The notes under the pieces were generated by a model that did not search any database, had not been told where the DNA came from, and was given only the letters and a program-made list of their open reading frames with translations. Position numbers and translations under genes: made by a program. A DNA stretch of 64,000 nt from RYN-230 sp963723595. GTDB lineage: Bacteria; Actinomycetota; Actinomycetes; Streptosporangiales; Streptosporangiaceae. The DNA is taken from assembly GCA_963723595.1 (NCBI GenBank), contig CAVRRQ010000014.1:599343-663342 (forward strand), written 5' to 3'. Of this stretch, positions 20,016-27,875 are shown one piece after another (the stretch's first letter is position 1; every line of letters starts with the position of its first letter).

Positions 20016-20887
20016 GACTGTGCCCTCCGGGTAATAAGGCCCTGCGGGCGCAGCACGAGCACGGCGAGGAAGACGATGAACCCGGCCAGGAGCTCATCGG
20101 AGATGTTGATCTGGGCGCCGATCTGCTGGGCCACGCCCAGGACCACGCCGCCGACCAGGGTGCCCCACAGGGAGCCGAGCCCGCCGATCACCACCGCCGC
20201 GAACGCGAACAGCAGGATCGTGTCAGTCCCTGTGGTCGGCGAGAGCTGGGAGTACATGCCGTAGGCGATGCCGCCCAGGGCCACGGTGCCGAACGCGAGC
20301 GCCGCCGCGATGCCGAACACGTGCCGGTAGTCCGCTCCGGCCAGTTGCGCCGCCTCCCGGTCGTCGGCGACCGCGCGGATCAGGCGCCCGTACCTGGATG
20401 AGGACAGGAAGTACTGCAGCCCGAGCAGCACCACCACGGCGACGGCGAAGACCACCACGAGCAGGTAGCCGATCTGGATCTGCGAGCCGACCTTGAAGGA
20501 GCCGCTCACCAGTGGCAGCCCGGTCCCGATCGCGCGGCTGTTGGCCGTGAAGAACTGGAGCAGGCCATTCTCGATCACTACCGACAGGCCGAAGGTGACC
20601 ATCAGCGTGGTGAGCACGCTGCGGTCGAGCGCGCCCTGGATGACCGTGCGCTGCAGGATGTAGCCGAGCAGCGCCATCACCGGGACCACGATGAGGAAGG
20701 ACCAGAGCACGGGGATGTGGGTGACGGCGATGACGCCGATCGCGACGTAGCCGGCGACCACCGCGAGGTCACCGTGCGCGAGGTTCACGACCTTCATGAC
20801 CCCGAACATCAGCGACAGCCCGCAGGCGAACAGCGCATACAGGCCGCCCGTCAGCACCCCCTGGATGATGGCGTTTACCCAGGCCAT
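20012..20887 (-). CDS. Branched-chain amino acid-type ABC transporter permease LivH
   Basis: LivH-type permease with signatures GLYALFACGLSLMFGVMKVVNLAHGDL at the N-terminus and VIGGLGSLWGTLVGGVV near the C-terminus; about 290 residues and eight helices, normal for the family. As written, its frame is continuous with the upstream LivF ATPase, giving an apparent 559-residue ATPase-permease fusion. I start it at the ATG at 20887 (MAWVNAIIQGVL). The ATPase would have its own stop overlapping this ATG (TAATG) if one base were surplus just upstream. Its stop overlaps the GTG of livM. Confidence 0.86.
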   Translation of the reverse strand: MAWVNAIIQGVLTGGLYALFACGLSLMFGVMKVVNLAHGDLAVVAGYVAIGVIAVTHIPVLWSFLIVVPVMALLGYILQRTVIQGALDRSVLTTLMVTFGLSVVIENGLLQFFTANSRAIGTGLPLVSGSFKVGSQIQIGYLLVVVFAVAVVVLLGLQYFLSSSRYGRLIRAVADDREAAQLAGADYRHVFGIAAALAFGTVALGGIAYGMYSQLSPTTGTDTILLFAFAAVVIGGLGSLWGTLVGGVVLGVAQQIGAQINISDELLAGFIVFLAVLVLRPQGLITRRAQS

Positions 20888-21691
20888 TACGGCTCGCTCC
20901 CTTCGCCGGCCGGGCCGGGACGAGGCGGCGGGGGCCAGGCCGAAGTAGGCCGCCTCGACCTGGTCCGCGGTGACCTCGGCCGGCCTGCCTTCCAGGGTGG
21001 TCCGGCCCTCCAGCAGGCACTGGATGTGCGAGGCCACCCGCAGGGCCTGGCTCACGTCCTGCTCGACGAGCAGCACGGTGAGGCCGGTGGCCAGGATCTG
21101 CGGCAGCAGGCCGTAGATGCGCTGGACGACCACGGGGGCCAGGCCGAGCGACAGCTCGTCGAGCAGCAGCACCCGGGGATTGGCGACCAGGGCCCGGCCG
21201 ATGGCGACCGTCTGCTGCTCACCGCCGGACAGCTGGGCGGTGAGCTGGTTGCGGCGCTCCCGCATCCAGCCGAACATCTCGTACACCCGCTCGATGGTCC
21301 ACGGGCCCGGCCGCGCGTACGCGGCGCCGACCTGCAGATTTTCGTTGACGGACAGCGATCCGAACAGCCGCCTGCCCTCCGGCACCATGAGGATCCCCTG
21401 CCTGGCCCGGCGCTCGGGCCGCAGCCGGGTCACCTCCTGGCCGTCGAACCGGATCGAGCCGGCCGTCGGGTGGTGCAGGCCGGCGATCGTGCGCAGCAGC
21501 GTCGACTTGCCCGCGCCGTTCGCGCCGATGATCGCGTAGACCTCGCCGGGGAACACCCGCAGCGAGATCGCGTCCAGGGCCTGGAGCTGCCCGTGGTGCA
21601 CGACCAGGTCGCTGACCTCCAGCAGCGGCGTGCCGTTTTCCGCCCGGTCCCCGCCCACCTCCCCATCCCCCTTCACTGCCGGCCCGGTCAC
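20887..21691 (-). CDS. Branched-chain amino acid-type ABC transporter ATP-binding protein LivF
   Basis: This ABC ATPase shows Walker A GANGAGKST, the signature LSGGEQQTVAIGRAL, Walker B VLLLDELSLGLAP and the switch His replaced by Gln in LVEQDVSQAL, as is usual for LivF. It starts at GTG 21691, which overlaps the livG stop. No stop codon separates it from LivH in the sequence as given. In the neighbouring frame the C-terminus reads ...GEGSEP and stops at TAA overlapping the livH ATG, the normal arrangement. The fusion is therefore probably a single-base artefact. Confidence 0.86.
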
Positions 21692-22497
21692 GGCTGACTC
21701 CGTTCCCCGCCCGCCGCCCCGTCCCCGTCCACCGTCGAAGGTGGCTCCAGGGACCCGCCGGCCAGCGCCGCGGAGACCTCGGTGCCGAGGAAGACCTCAC
21801 GGACCGCGGGGTCGGCCAGCACGGTGGCCGGCGCGCCGTCGCCGACGAACTTGCCGCCCGTCAGGCAGATCAGCCGGCTCACCACGGGGGTGAGTGCGCG
21901 CACCACGTGCTCGATCCAGATCACCGCGATGCCCTCGGCGTTGACCTCGCGGACGATCTCGACCAGCTGGGCGACCTCGGGGTCGGTGAGGCCGCCTGCC
22001 ACCTCGTCGAGCAGCAGCAGCGTGGGCTGCGTGGCCAGGGCGCGGGCCAGTTCCAGCCGCTTGCGCTGCAGCAGGCCGAGCCGCTCGGCGGGCACGTTCG
22101 CCTGGCCGGACAGGCCGGTCCGCTCCAGCGCCGCGACCGCCGCCGTGTAGCTGGCCCGCCGCCGCAGCCCGCCGCCCTGCTGCGCGGCGACGAGGAGGTT
22201 CTCGAACACGGTCATGTCCCCGAATGGGCGCGGCACCTGGTACGTGCGGCCCACGCCCAGCCTGCACCGGGCGGCCGCGTCCAGCGCGGTGACCGTGCGC
22301 CCGCCGAAGCGGATCTCGCCTCCGCCAGGAGCGAGATCCCCGGAGATGAGGCCGAACAGGCTCGTCTTGCCAGCACCGTTCGGCCCCACGATCCCCACCG
22401 TGTCGCCGGTACCGACGGCCAGCGACAGGTCCTCCGCGATGACGACCCGGCCGAACCGTTTCGTCACGTGGTCGAGCTCGAGCAGCGGCTCGCTCAT
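21688..22497 (-). CDS. Branched-chain amino acid-type ABC transporter ATP-binding protein LivG
   Basis: The 269-residue ATPase is intact: Walker A GPNGAGKTSLF, the LivG-specific VGRTYQVPRPFGDMTVFENLL region, and Walker B LLLLDEVAGGL with the ensuing IWIEHVVRAL. In the ABC signature region it reads LGLLQRKRLELARAL, the degenerate form common in LivG proteins. The C-terminal 30 residues are low-complexity. It lies 4 bp downstream of livK and overlaps livF by four bases, so the five genes K-G-F-H-M form one minus-strand operon. Confidence 0.92.
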   Translation of the reverse strand: MSEPLLELDHVTKRFGRVVIAEDLSLAVGTGDTVGIVGPNGAGKTSLFGLISGDLAPGGGEIRFGGRTVTALDAAARCRLGVGRTYQVPRPFGDMTVFENLLVAAQQGGGLRRRASYTAAVAALERTGLSGQANVPAERLGLLQRKRLELARALATQPTLLLLDEVAGGLTDPEVAQLVEIVREVNAEGIAVIWIEHVVRALTPVVSRLICLTGGKFVGDGAPATVLADPAVREVFLGTEVSAALAGGSLEPPSTVDGDGAAGGERSQP

Positions 22498-22501
22498 CCG
22501 G

Positions 22502-23861
22502 TCACTGGTTAGTCGGCTTCAGGTCGGCGGTGATCTTCGCGTGCGGCTGCAGCGTGTTGTCGACGACCTGCATCTCCAGCGGGTACTTGGTTCCCTTCTG
22601 CCACTGCACGCCGAGCGGCGGGGTGATCGCCACGCCCGGTGCGGGGGCGCCGGAGGCGAAGTTCAGCGGCCCGGCCAGCGCCTGGATGTTCACCTTGTGG
22701 ATGGCGTCGGCGACCTCGGTCTTGTCGTGCGGGTCGCTCACCATGGTGAGGGCCGCGTGGGCGGCCTCGAAGAGGCTGTAGTTGCTGATGTTGGAGTTCC
22801 ACTGCCCGTTGGTGGCGGCCTCGAACTCGTTGGCCATCTGCTGGCAGGTCTCCCCGGTGAAGGAGGACTTCCACGGCAGCGTCGGCGCCCACCAGGCGTC
22901 GGTGGCCACGTTGTACGCCAGGTTGCCGAGCGCGTAGGCGTCGGGCGGGAACAGCAGCACCTTGGCCACGGTGGCCAGCTTCGGCTTGAAGCCCTGCTGG
23001 ACCGACTGCTTCCACATGGTGGCGAAGTCGGGCGGCAGCGGCACGTTGGTAAAGAAGTCGGCGTTAGCCGACTTGAACTGGGAAATCATCGAGGAGTAGT
23101 TCGTGGTCCCGTCGGGGTAGGCCGAGGACAGCACGAATTTATAGCCCGCTGCCGTGGCGATCGGCGGGAACACCGCGCGGAACGCGTTGCCGTCCGAGTC
23201 GTTCGGGAACGCGGCCGCGACTATCTTGTTGGTGTGCAGCTGGGCGTGGATCCGGTCCCACATCGGTATGAACGCCTTGACCAGGTGCTCGGCGCCCAGG
23301 AAGTACATCACCACGTACTTGGGCTTCAGCGTCGGCTTCTGCGGGTTGCCACCGAGGTTGATGTACCAGGACTCCCACGGGATGTTCGAGCAGATCAGCG
23401 GGGTGTGGAGCGATTCGGCCTGGCTGGCCACCGCGTTGACGGTCTCTGGCGTGGACGACGCCAGCAGCAGATCTACCCCGTCGCTCAGGATGGCCGTCTT
23501 GGCCAGGTCCCCCGCCCGGGTGGGGCTGGACTGGGTGTCATAGGACTTGATCGTGACCGGGTAGGTCTTTCCGCCGATCTTGAACCCGCTCTTGTACGGG
23601 GTGGTCTGCTTGATCTTGGAGATCACCCAGTTGTCCGGCGCCCCGAACCCGGCCAGGGAGCCGGTCAGCGGGTGGATCCAGCCGATCGTGATGTTCTTGG
23701 TGCCGCCCGAGCTGGCACCCTTGATGCCGGTACTGCACGCCTCCAGCAGGCCGCCACCCCCAACCACCACCGCGCCGGTGCCGGCTGCGCGCAGCAGGCC
23801 GCGCCGGCTGACGCACGCCGGCCTGGCTCGTTCTACCGGTTTGCCCAGTCTGGTGACTCAT
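22502..23861 (-). CDS. ABC transporter substrate-binding lipoprotein, branched-chain amino acid type (apparent shift near 23815)
   Basis: Extracellular type-I solute-binding protein (Peripla_BP_6 group), starting IGWIHPLTGSLAGFG and about 450 residues long. The uncorrected frame starts inside the leader at 23770. Joining the upstream frame from ATG 23861 by skipping one base near 23815 gives a twin-arginine signal, SRRGLLRAAG, followed by a hydrophobic Val/Gly stretch and the lipobox-like LLEAC. This suggests a Tat-exported, lipid-anchored protein. The substrate cannot be told from sequence; amino acids, amides and aromatic acids are all used by this family. It is the first gene of the liv operon. 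Confidence 0.86.
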
Positions 23862-24179
23862 CGGTCATCGATCTCCTCGTGAGGTCGTATCGCAGAGGTT
23901 GGACCCATTCGGCCGCGGCAACCAGGCCGCAGCCGGTCCCTTCAGCAGGGGGCGTCTGGTGACCTGTTGATAGTCAGGGCCACGCCGCTTGCTTCCTGAC
24001 GTGCCATTCCGTCTCCCTCGACGTCAGCGCCCGTCGTACACGGCCTCCGAGACGGCGGCGTACGTGGCCCACCCTTCCAAACCAGCGCCCAGCCCAGGGA
24101 AGACCAGTGCGGGGCTCCTAGTGTGCGCTTAGCGTACGGCTATGCGCAATACGGATTTACGTAACGGAGGAATTTCGTT
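23862..24179. other. Divergent intergenic region between livK and the SDR block
   Basis: No gene is seen here. It must hold the livK promoter (leftward) and a rightward promoter. The 8-bp palindrome TTACGTAA at 24157-24164 lies just before a good GGAGG site (24166-24170) that belongs to the short ORF starting at 24180. Local base composition falls below that of the flanking genes near 24130-24180. Confidence 0.4.
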
Positions 24180-24353
24180 TTGACCATCAAAGCGTCCACT
24201 GGCGAGTCTGGCGCGGTGAACGCTAGCACCGACGCGGCTCTGCTACCCAAGGTCCGTAGCAAGGCCATTACCGATGGTTTGCGGGGGCGCCTGAGCCCGC
24301 CGGCGGCGAATAGTGGGCCGCCTCGGGGACGTTACCGCGATAGCGGATCATGA
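24180..24353 (+). CDS. Possible 57-residue leader ORF upstream of the SDR gene
   Basis: A TTG at 24180 is placed 9 bp after GGAGG (24166-24170) and opens 57 codons without a stop, beginning MTIKASTGESGAV. The stop TGA (24351-24353) is followed by GGAG and then the ATG of the dehydrogenase (24358), so translation could be coupled. I recognise no domain. Support is the ribosome site and the spacing only; codon use is weakly coding-like. It could also be untranslated leader. Confidence 0.33.
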   Translation: MTIKASTGESGAVNASTDAALLPKVRSKAITDGLRGRLSPPAANSGPPRGRYRDSGS

Positions 24354-24357
24354 GGAG

Positions 24358-25215
24358 ATGAGCCAGACCGGAATCAACTCCTCCACCACGTGGTTCGTCA
24401 CCGGGGCCTCCCGCGGGTTCGGCCGGGAGCTGACCGAGCAGCTGCTCGCCCGGGGTGACCGGGTGGCCGCCACGTTGCGCCGGCCCGGCCAGGTGGACGA
24501 CCTGGCCGCTCACTACGGGGACCGGCTGTGGGTGCGCGCCCTCGACGTGACCGACACCGGGCAGATGCGGCGCGTCGTGCGGGAGGCGTTCACCGACCTC
24601 GGGCGGATCGATGTGGTGGTGTCCAACGCGGGTTATGGCGTGTTCGGTGCCGCCGAGGATCTCACCGACGCCCAGGTCGAGGCGGTGATCTCGACCAACC
24701 TGACCGCCTCGATCCAGCTCGCCCGGGCGGTTCTGCCGTACCTGCGGAACCAGGGCGGTGGCCTGCTGATGCAGATGTCGAGCATGGGCGGCCAGCTGGC
24801 GTTTCCCGCGTTCTCGATGTACCACGCGACCAAGTGGGGCATCGAGGGCTTCTATGAGTCACTGGCCGCCGAGGTCGAGCCCTTCGGGATCCGCACCACC
24901 CTGGTCGAACCCGGGATGATCCGCACCAGCTTCTACCAGGCCGCCACCCGGGTCCCGCCCGGCCGCGCCTACCAGGGCACCCCGGCCGACCGGGATGCCC
25001 TGCCCTTGGACGAGATGCCGGGGGACCAGGCCAAGGTGGTCGCGGCCATGATCGACGCCGCCCTCTCCCCGGATCCGCCTCGCCGGCTGCTGCTGGGATC
25101 GGACGCTTACCGCCTGGTCCATGCCGCCCTCGCGGCCCGGCTCGCCGACGCCGAAGCCCAGCAAGATCTCGCGGTCTCCACGGACGTCGACGGCTGGCTG
25201 CCCGCTACCCCCTGA
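24358..25215 (+). CDS. SDR family oxidoreductase
   Basis: Classical short-chain dehydrogenase/reductase, 285 residues. The cofactor motif is TGASRGFGREL near residue 13, the structural NAG reads VVSNAGYG near 86, and the catalytic triad is Ser in QMSSMGG, then Tyr and Lys in YHATKWG. It resembles the actinobacterial SDR group that acts on small carbonyl compounds with NADP(H); the substrate is unknown. The frame is open from 24313. I prefer ATG 24358, just after the preceding short ORF, although GGAG abuts it with no usual spacing. Confidence 0.85.
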   Translation: MSQTGINSSTTWFVTGASRGFGRELTEQLLARGDRVAATLRRPGQVDDLAAHYGDRLWVRALDVTDTGQMRRVVREAFTDLGRIDVVVSNAGYGVFGAAEDLTDAQVEAVISTNLTASIQLARAVLPYLRNQGGGLLMQMSSMGGQLAFPAFSMYHATKWGIEGFYESLAAEVEPFGIRTTLVEPGMIRTSFYQAATRVPPGRAYQGTPADRDALPLDEMPGDQAKVVAAMIDAALSPDPPRRLLLGSDAYRLVHAALAARLADAEAQQDLAVSTDVDGWLPATP

Positions 25216-25223
25216 CCGGCCGG

Positions 25224-25502
25224 CTACCCCCGGTGCCGGCCCCACAGGAAGTAGGCCAGCGGCGCGACCCCGGCCGAGTTGACGACCGTCAGCACCGGGA
25301 TCCACATCCACTTCGCGCCCCGGATCTCATTCGCCGGCCGGCGCTTGAGGTCCACCAGCGCGGCCGCCTTGAGGCTGGTTTCCACGGCGGCTCCGACGAT
25401 GATCAGCCGCTGGGTGCGCGGGCTGAGATCGCTCCACTTTGGTCCGGCCACGACACCCTCCGTATACCTGGGCAAGGACTTGCGCTGGCCCGCACTGTAC
25501 AT
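25224..25502 (-). CDS. Small membrane protein, phospholipase-D-nuclease-N-terminal-like
   Basis: This 92-residue protein has a hydrophobic first segment (RLIIVGAAVETSLKAAALVDL), a polar link and a second segment with the pattern KWMWIPVLTVVNSAGVAPLAYFLWGR. The second part matches the short PLDc_N-type module found in many small actinobacterial membrane proteins: aromatic start, VVN, then PLAYFLxGR. Function is unknown. It lies 6 bp downstream of the RHH gene and may share its transcript. Confidence 0.6.
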   Translation of the reverse strand: MYSAGQRKSLPRYTEGVVAGPKWSDLSPRTQRLIIVGAAVETSLKAAALVDLKRRPANEIRGAKWMWIPVLTVVNSAGVAPLAYFLWGRHRG

Positions 25503-25508
25503 CGGCGC

Positions 25509-25802
25509 TTACTGGTCGCGGTCGCGGCGGAGCCGCTCCAGCACCTCATCCGGGCTCTCGGTGGTGACCCGGATCATCGCGCGGACCGCGTCGGCCAGGG
25601 CGATGCGGGGGACGTCCAGCTCGATCGCGGCCGAGTGGGTCCACCGGGTAAGTTCCCGGTAGAGCTCGGGGCTGAGGTCGAGCGTGATCCGCACGGGTTT
25701 CGACCGGATCGCCGTCTTGCCGGCCGGGGCGGCCCCGGGTTCGGTGCGCCTGACGGCGGCGGCCGCCATCTGCTCTTTGCGGCGTTCCCGCTCCGTTGTC
25801 AT
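25509..25802 (-). CDS. Ribbon-helix-helix-type partner of ParA
   Basis: About 97 residues, beginning MTTERERRKEQM at 25802; the longer upstream reading is shadowed by parA. A basic N-terminal half leads to KPVRITLDLSPELYRELTRW, the beta-strand-then-helix pattern of ribbon-helix-helix DNA-binding proteins, then a second helix LADAVRAMIRVT. It overlaps the ParA gene by ATGA (25799-25802). In plasmid and orphan chromosomal partition cassettes a small RHH protein downstream of ParA binds the centromere, so that role is inferred here. The window does not decide whether it partitions DNA or another cargo. Confidence 0.65.
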   Translation of the reverse strand: MTTERERRKEQMAAAAVRRTEPGAAPAGKTAIRSKPVRITLDLSPELYRELTRWTHSAAIELDVPRIALADAVRAMIRVTTESPDEVLERLRRDRDQ

Positions 25803-26470
25803 GACGGCACCTTCCCGAGGGGAACGCATCGCTCGATGAGGTCGTGGGCCACGCCGCGCCATACGTCGCGGCCTATCTCGGGAATCGGCACACCGAAACT
25901 CTGCGCGTACGCCTCGCGTCTCGGCACGGCCGTCCGCAGCACGTCATAGCCTAGGCCCTCCAGCACTTCGCGGGCGCTGGCGGTGGAGTGGGCCCGGGCG
26001 ATGCACCGGTTCAGGAGCACCGCGGCCCGGGCGGGCCGCTCCCGGAACGCCTCGACCTCGCTGATCTCGTCGCGCACCGGGGTGGTCCGGTTGATCTCGA
26101 TGGGGCTCGGCGCGCAGGGGATCAGGATCTCGTCGACGTACCGCATCGCCGACCGGGCGATGGCGGCGTGGTCCTCCAGCTGCGGGGCGTCGATGATCAC
26201 CACATCGTCTGGATGGGCGATCTCGGCGACCCGCTGATGCAGGGTGCGCGACGGCAGGGCCACCATCCGGAACGGGAAAGCCATCCGCGGCGGCAGCCCC
26301 GGGTCCATGGCGGCCAGGTCAGACCATTCCAGGGCGCTGCCGGCCGGATCCGCGTCCACGAGCAGGACGGCCCTCCCGGCCTGGGCAAAGATGTGCGCCA
26401 GCCAGACCGCCGAGGTGGTCTTGCCCGTGCCCGGCTTCAGGTTGAGCAGGGCGACGCTGAGAGCCGGCAT
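25799..26470 (-). CDS. ParA-family partition ATPase
   Basis: A 223-residue deviant-Walker ATPase. The P-loop reads NLKPGTGKTT near residue 11, with the ParA signature Lys but Pro-Gly in place of the usual Gly-Gly; the A' box is LLVDADPAGSALEW and the Walker B is VVIIDAPQLEDHA. The lack of an N-terminal helix-turn-helix and the small downstream DNA-binding protein put it with type Ib/orphan ParA proteins. It is not the chromosomal soj, which would sit near oriC with parB. A 15-bp palindrome lies 30 bp upstream of its start. Confidence 0.8.
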   Translation of the reverse strand: MPALSVALLNLKPGTGKTTSAVWLAHIFAQAGRAVLLVDADPAGSALEWSDLAAMDPGLPPRMAFPFRMVALPSRTLHQRVAEIAHPDDVVIIDAPQLEDHAAIARSAMRYVDEILIPCAPSPIEINRTTPVRDEISEVEAFRERPARAAVLLNRCIARAHSTASAREVLEGLGYDVLRTAVPRREAYAQSFGVPIPEIGRDVWRGVAHDLIERCVPLGKVPS

Positions 26471-26500
26471 GAACGCAGTATTGCAGTGCCTACGGCATTA

Positions 26501-26515
26501 CGGAAGACTCTTCCG
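26501..26515. promoter_or_regulatory. 15-bp palindrome upstream of parA (candidate operator or centromere)
   Basis: CGGAAGACTCTTCCG has perfect 7-bp arms around one base and ends 30 bp before the ParA start codon. RHH proteins of ParA cassettes normally bind inverted or iterated repeats in exactly this position and autoregulate the operon. Only one copy is visible, so binding is inferred. Confidence 0.45.
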
Positions 26516-26737
26516 GGCAATGCGGGCTGCGGGGCGGGCAGTCCGGGCCGCCCTGTCGCGGCGGAAAGCCGACTTTTCCACAAGGTTACGGATGTTACCC
26601 CGCAGTTCGTGCCATGGGCAGGGCCTACCTACCCACAGCCTGTGCACCGGTTACGGCCCGGCCTGGACCGTTGGGTGATAGAGCCCCGGGACCTGCCCGG
26701 CCGGGACCTGCCCGGCCAAGGCCGCTGCAGTGCCGCG

Positions 26738-27473
26738 TCAGGGAGGCTCACGAGCAGCAATACTTACGGTCCCCCGGCCGCGCGGTGCCGCCGGCCACCC
26801 GTTCTTCCATTCGCCGCCCATCGTGCTGGTGCCGAAATCGGCGAGCCTTGTGATGAAGCACTTGGTCAGGGCGTTGTTGCACAAGGCGGGCCGCTCGATG
26901 ATCCATTCGGCGGAGGCCCGCTGGCAAGTGGAGCACGCCGCGACGTTCGGGCGGACTTGCCGGTGGTGAGGTCGGAGACGGTGAGCGAGAACTGGCCGTG
27001 GGCGTAACTGACGGCCGTGTCGATGACGTCCCCGGGGTGCACGGTGAAAACGTTCACCGAGTTGGCGGGGTACATCTCGTACCAGGCCTTATAGACCGGC
27101 TTGGTGGACTGGGGGCCGCCGCAGTGCGCGAACGTGCCGTCCTGCTCCACGGTCGCATTGTTGAAGCCGTCGAGGCCGACCCAGTTCGAGGTCCACTCGT
27201 TCTTGACGCCTGGGCAGGTGATGGCCGGCTGGACGAACGTGCTGTGCACGTAGTTGAATTTCTTGGCAGATGTGGCCGCGTACCCGACCGTTCCTGGGCG
27301 TACCTGCGCTGCTTGCGCAGGGGGTCGGCGTACGAGTCGTACATGTCATCGGCGGTGCGGTCAGTCTTGCGGCTGAGCCTCCCGGTCTGGAACCTGACCA
27401 GCGTGAGGAAGGCGTAGACCACAGCGATCAGTACGACGGCCCCGATCAGTATCTGCCACCACATCGGGATCAC
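26738..27473 (-). CDS. Membrane-anchored glutamic peptidase (eqolisin, MEROPS G1/A4-like), frame broken twice
   Basis: The N-terminus at 27473 (MIPMWWQ...) is one hydrophobic helix plus a charged linker. After an apparent missing base near 27290 the sequence continues in another frame as SGYAATSAKKFNYVHSTFVQ, the standard start of eqolisin mature domains, then WVGLDGFNNATVEQDG and YKAWYEMYP. A second missing base near 26960 leads to CSTCQRASAEWIIERP and LADFGTSTMGG, the C-terminal eqolisin half; the stop is at 26738-26740. The Gln of TVEQ and the Glu of AEWIIE correspond by pattern to the catalytic pair. Most bacterial relatives have a cleaved signal peptide, whereas this one seems anchored. 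Confidence 0.68.
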
Positions 27474-27780
27474 CTCGATCCGTTCTCGCGGTTCTCTTTC
27501 ACGGCTACCCGCAAACCGGCCTTTTACGCATCAGCGGCCGTCGTCCGCCGTCCGCGTTTCCTCCGCATCCAGCCGCCCGGCGGCAGACGGGCGCGTCGCC
27601 GCGCCGCAGAAGCCTTACTTTCCCTAACGGTCTTCACGGGCTGGATGCCGCGGCTGGCCCGGGCGGCCGTGGCTGGTAGAGGCCCACCAGCACCCCGTAG
27701 CGGGCCGCGCCGTCGCCGTCGCCATCGAGGCTGGCGACCAGGCGTCCCGGCCGGGTGGGCCACGATCGTTCGTTCATCTT
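27474..27780. other. Intergenic region between the glutamic peptidase and the MFS gene
   Basis: No convincing gene is present; the frames that stay open are Arg/Pro/Gly-rich and have no ribosome site. It holds the leftward promoter of the peptidase gene and the distal part of the rightward MFS promoter. The right-hand edge becomes AT-rich from about 27770. Confidence 0.4.
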
Positions 27781-27818
27781 TGCGTCATTTTGTGGTATTT
27801 TGTCGTTTAGATGACGTA
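27781..27818. promoter_or_regulatory. Inverted repeat and TTTTGT repeats upstream of the MFS gene
   Basis: TGCGTCAT (27781-27788) and ATGACGTA (27811-27818) form an 8-bp inverted repeat with one mismatch and 22 bp between the arms. Within and just after it the hexamer TTTTGT recurs (27788-27793, 27798-27803), and TTTTTGT occurs near 27819. The block is strikingly AT-rich in 70%-GC DNA and lies 60-95 bp before the MFS start. A repressor or two-component regulator site overlapping the promoter is inferred. Confidence 0.35.
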
Positions 27819-27875
27819 TTTTTGTCACTTGGAGGAGCTGGAAGCGGCCAGAGAGTGCACACGAAAGGGTCGTTG

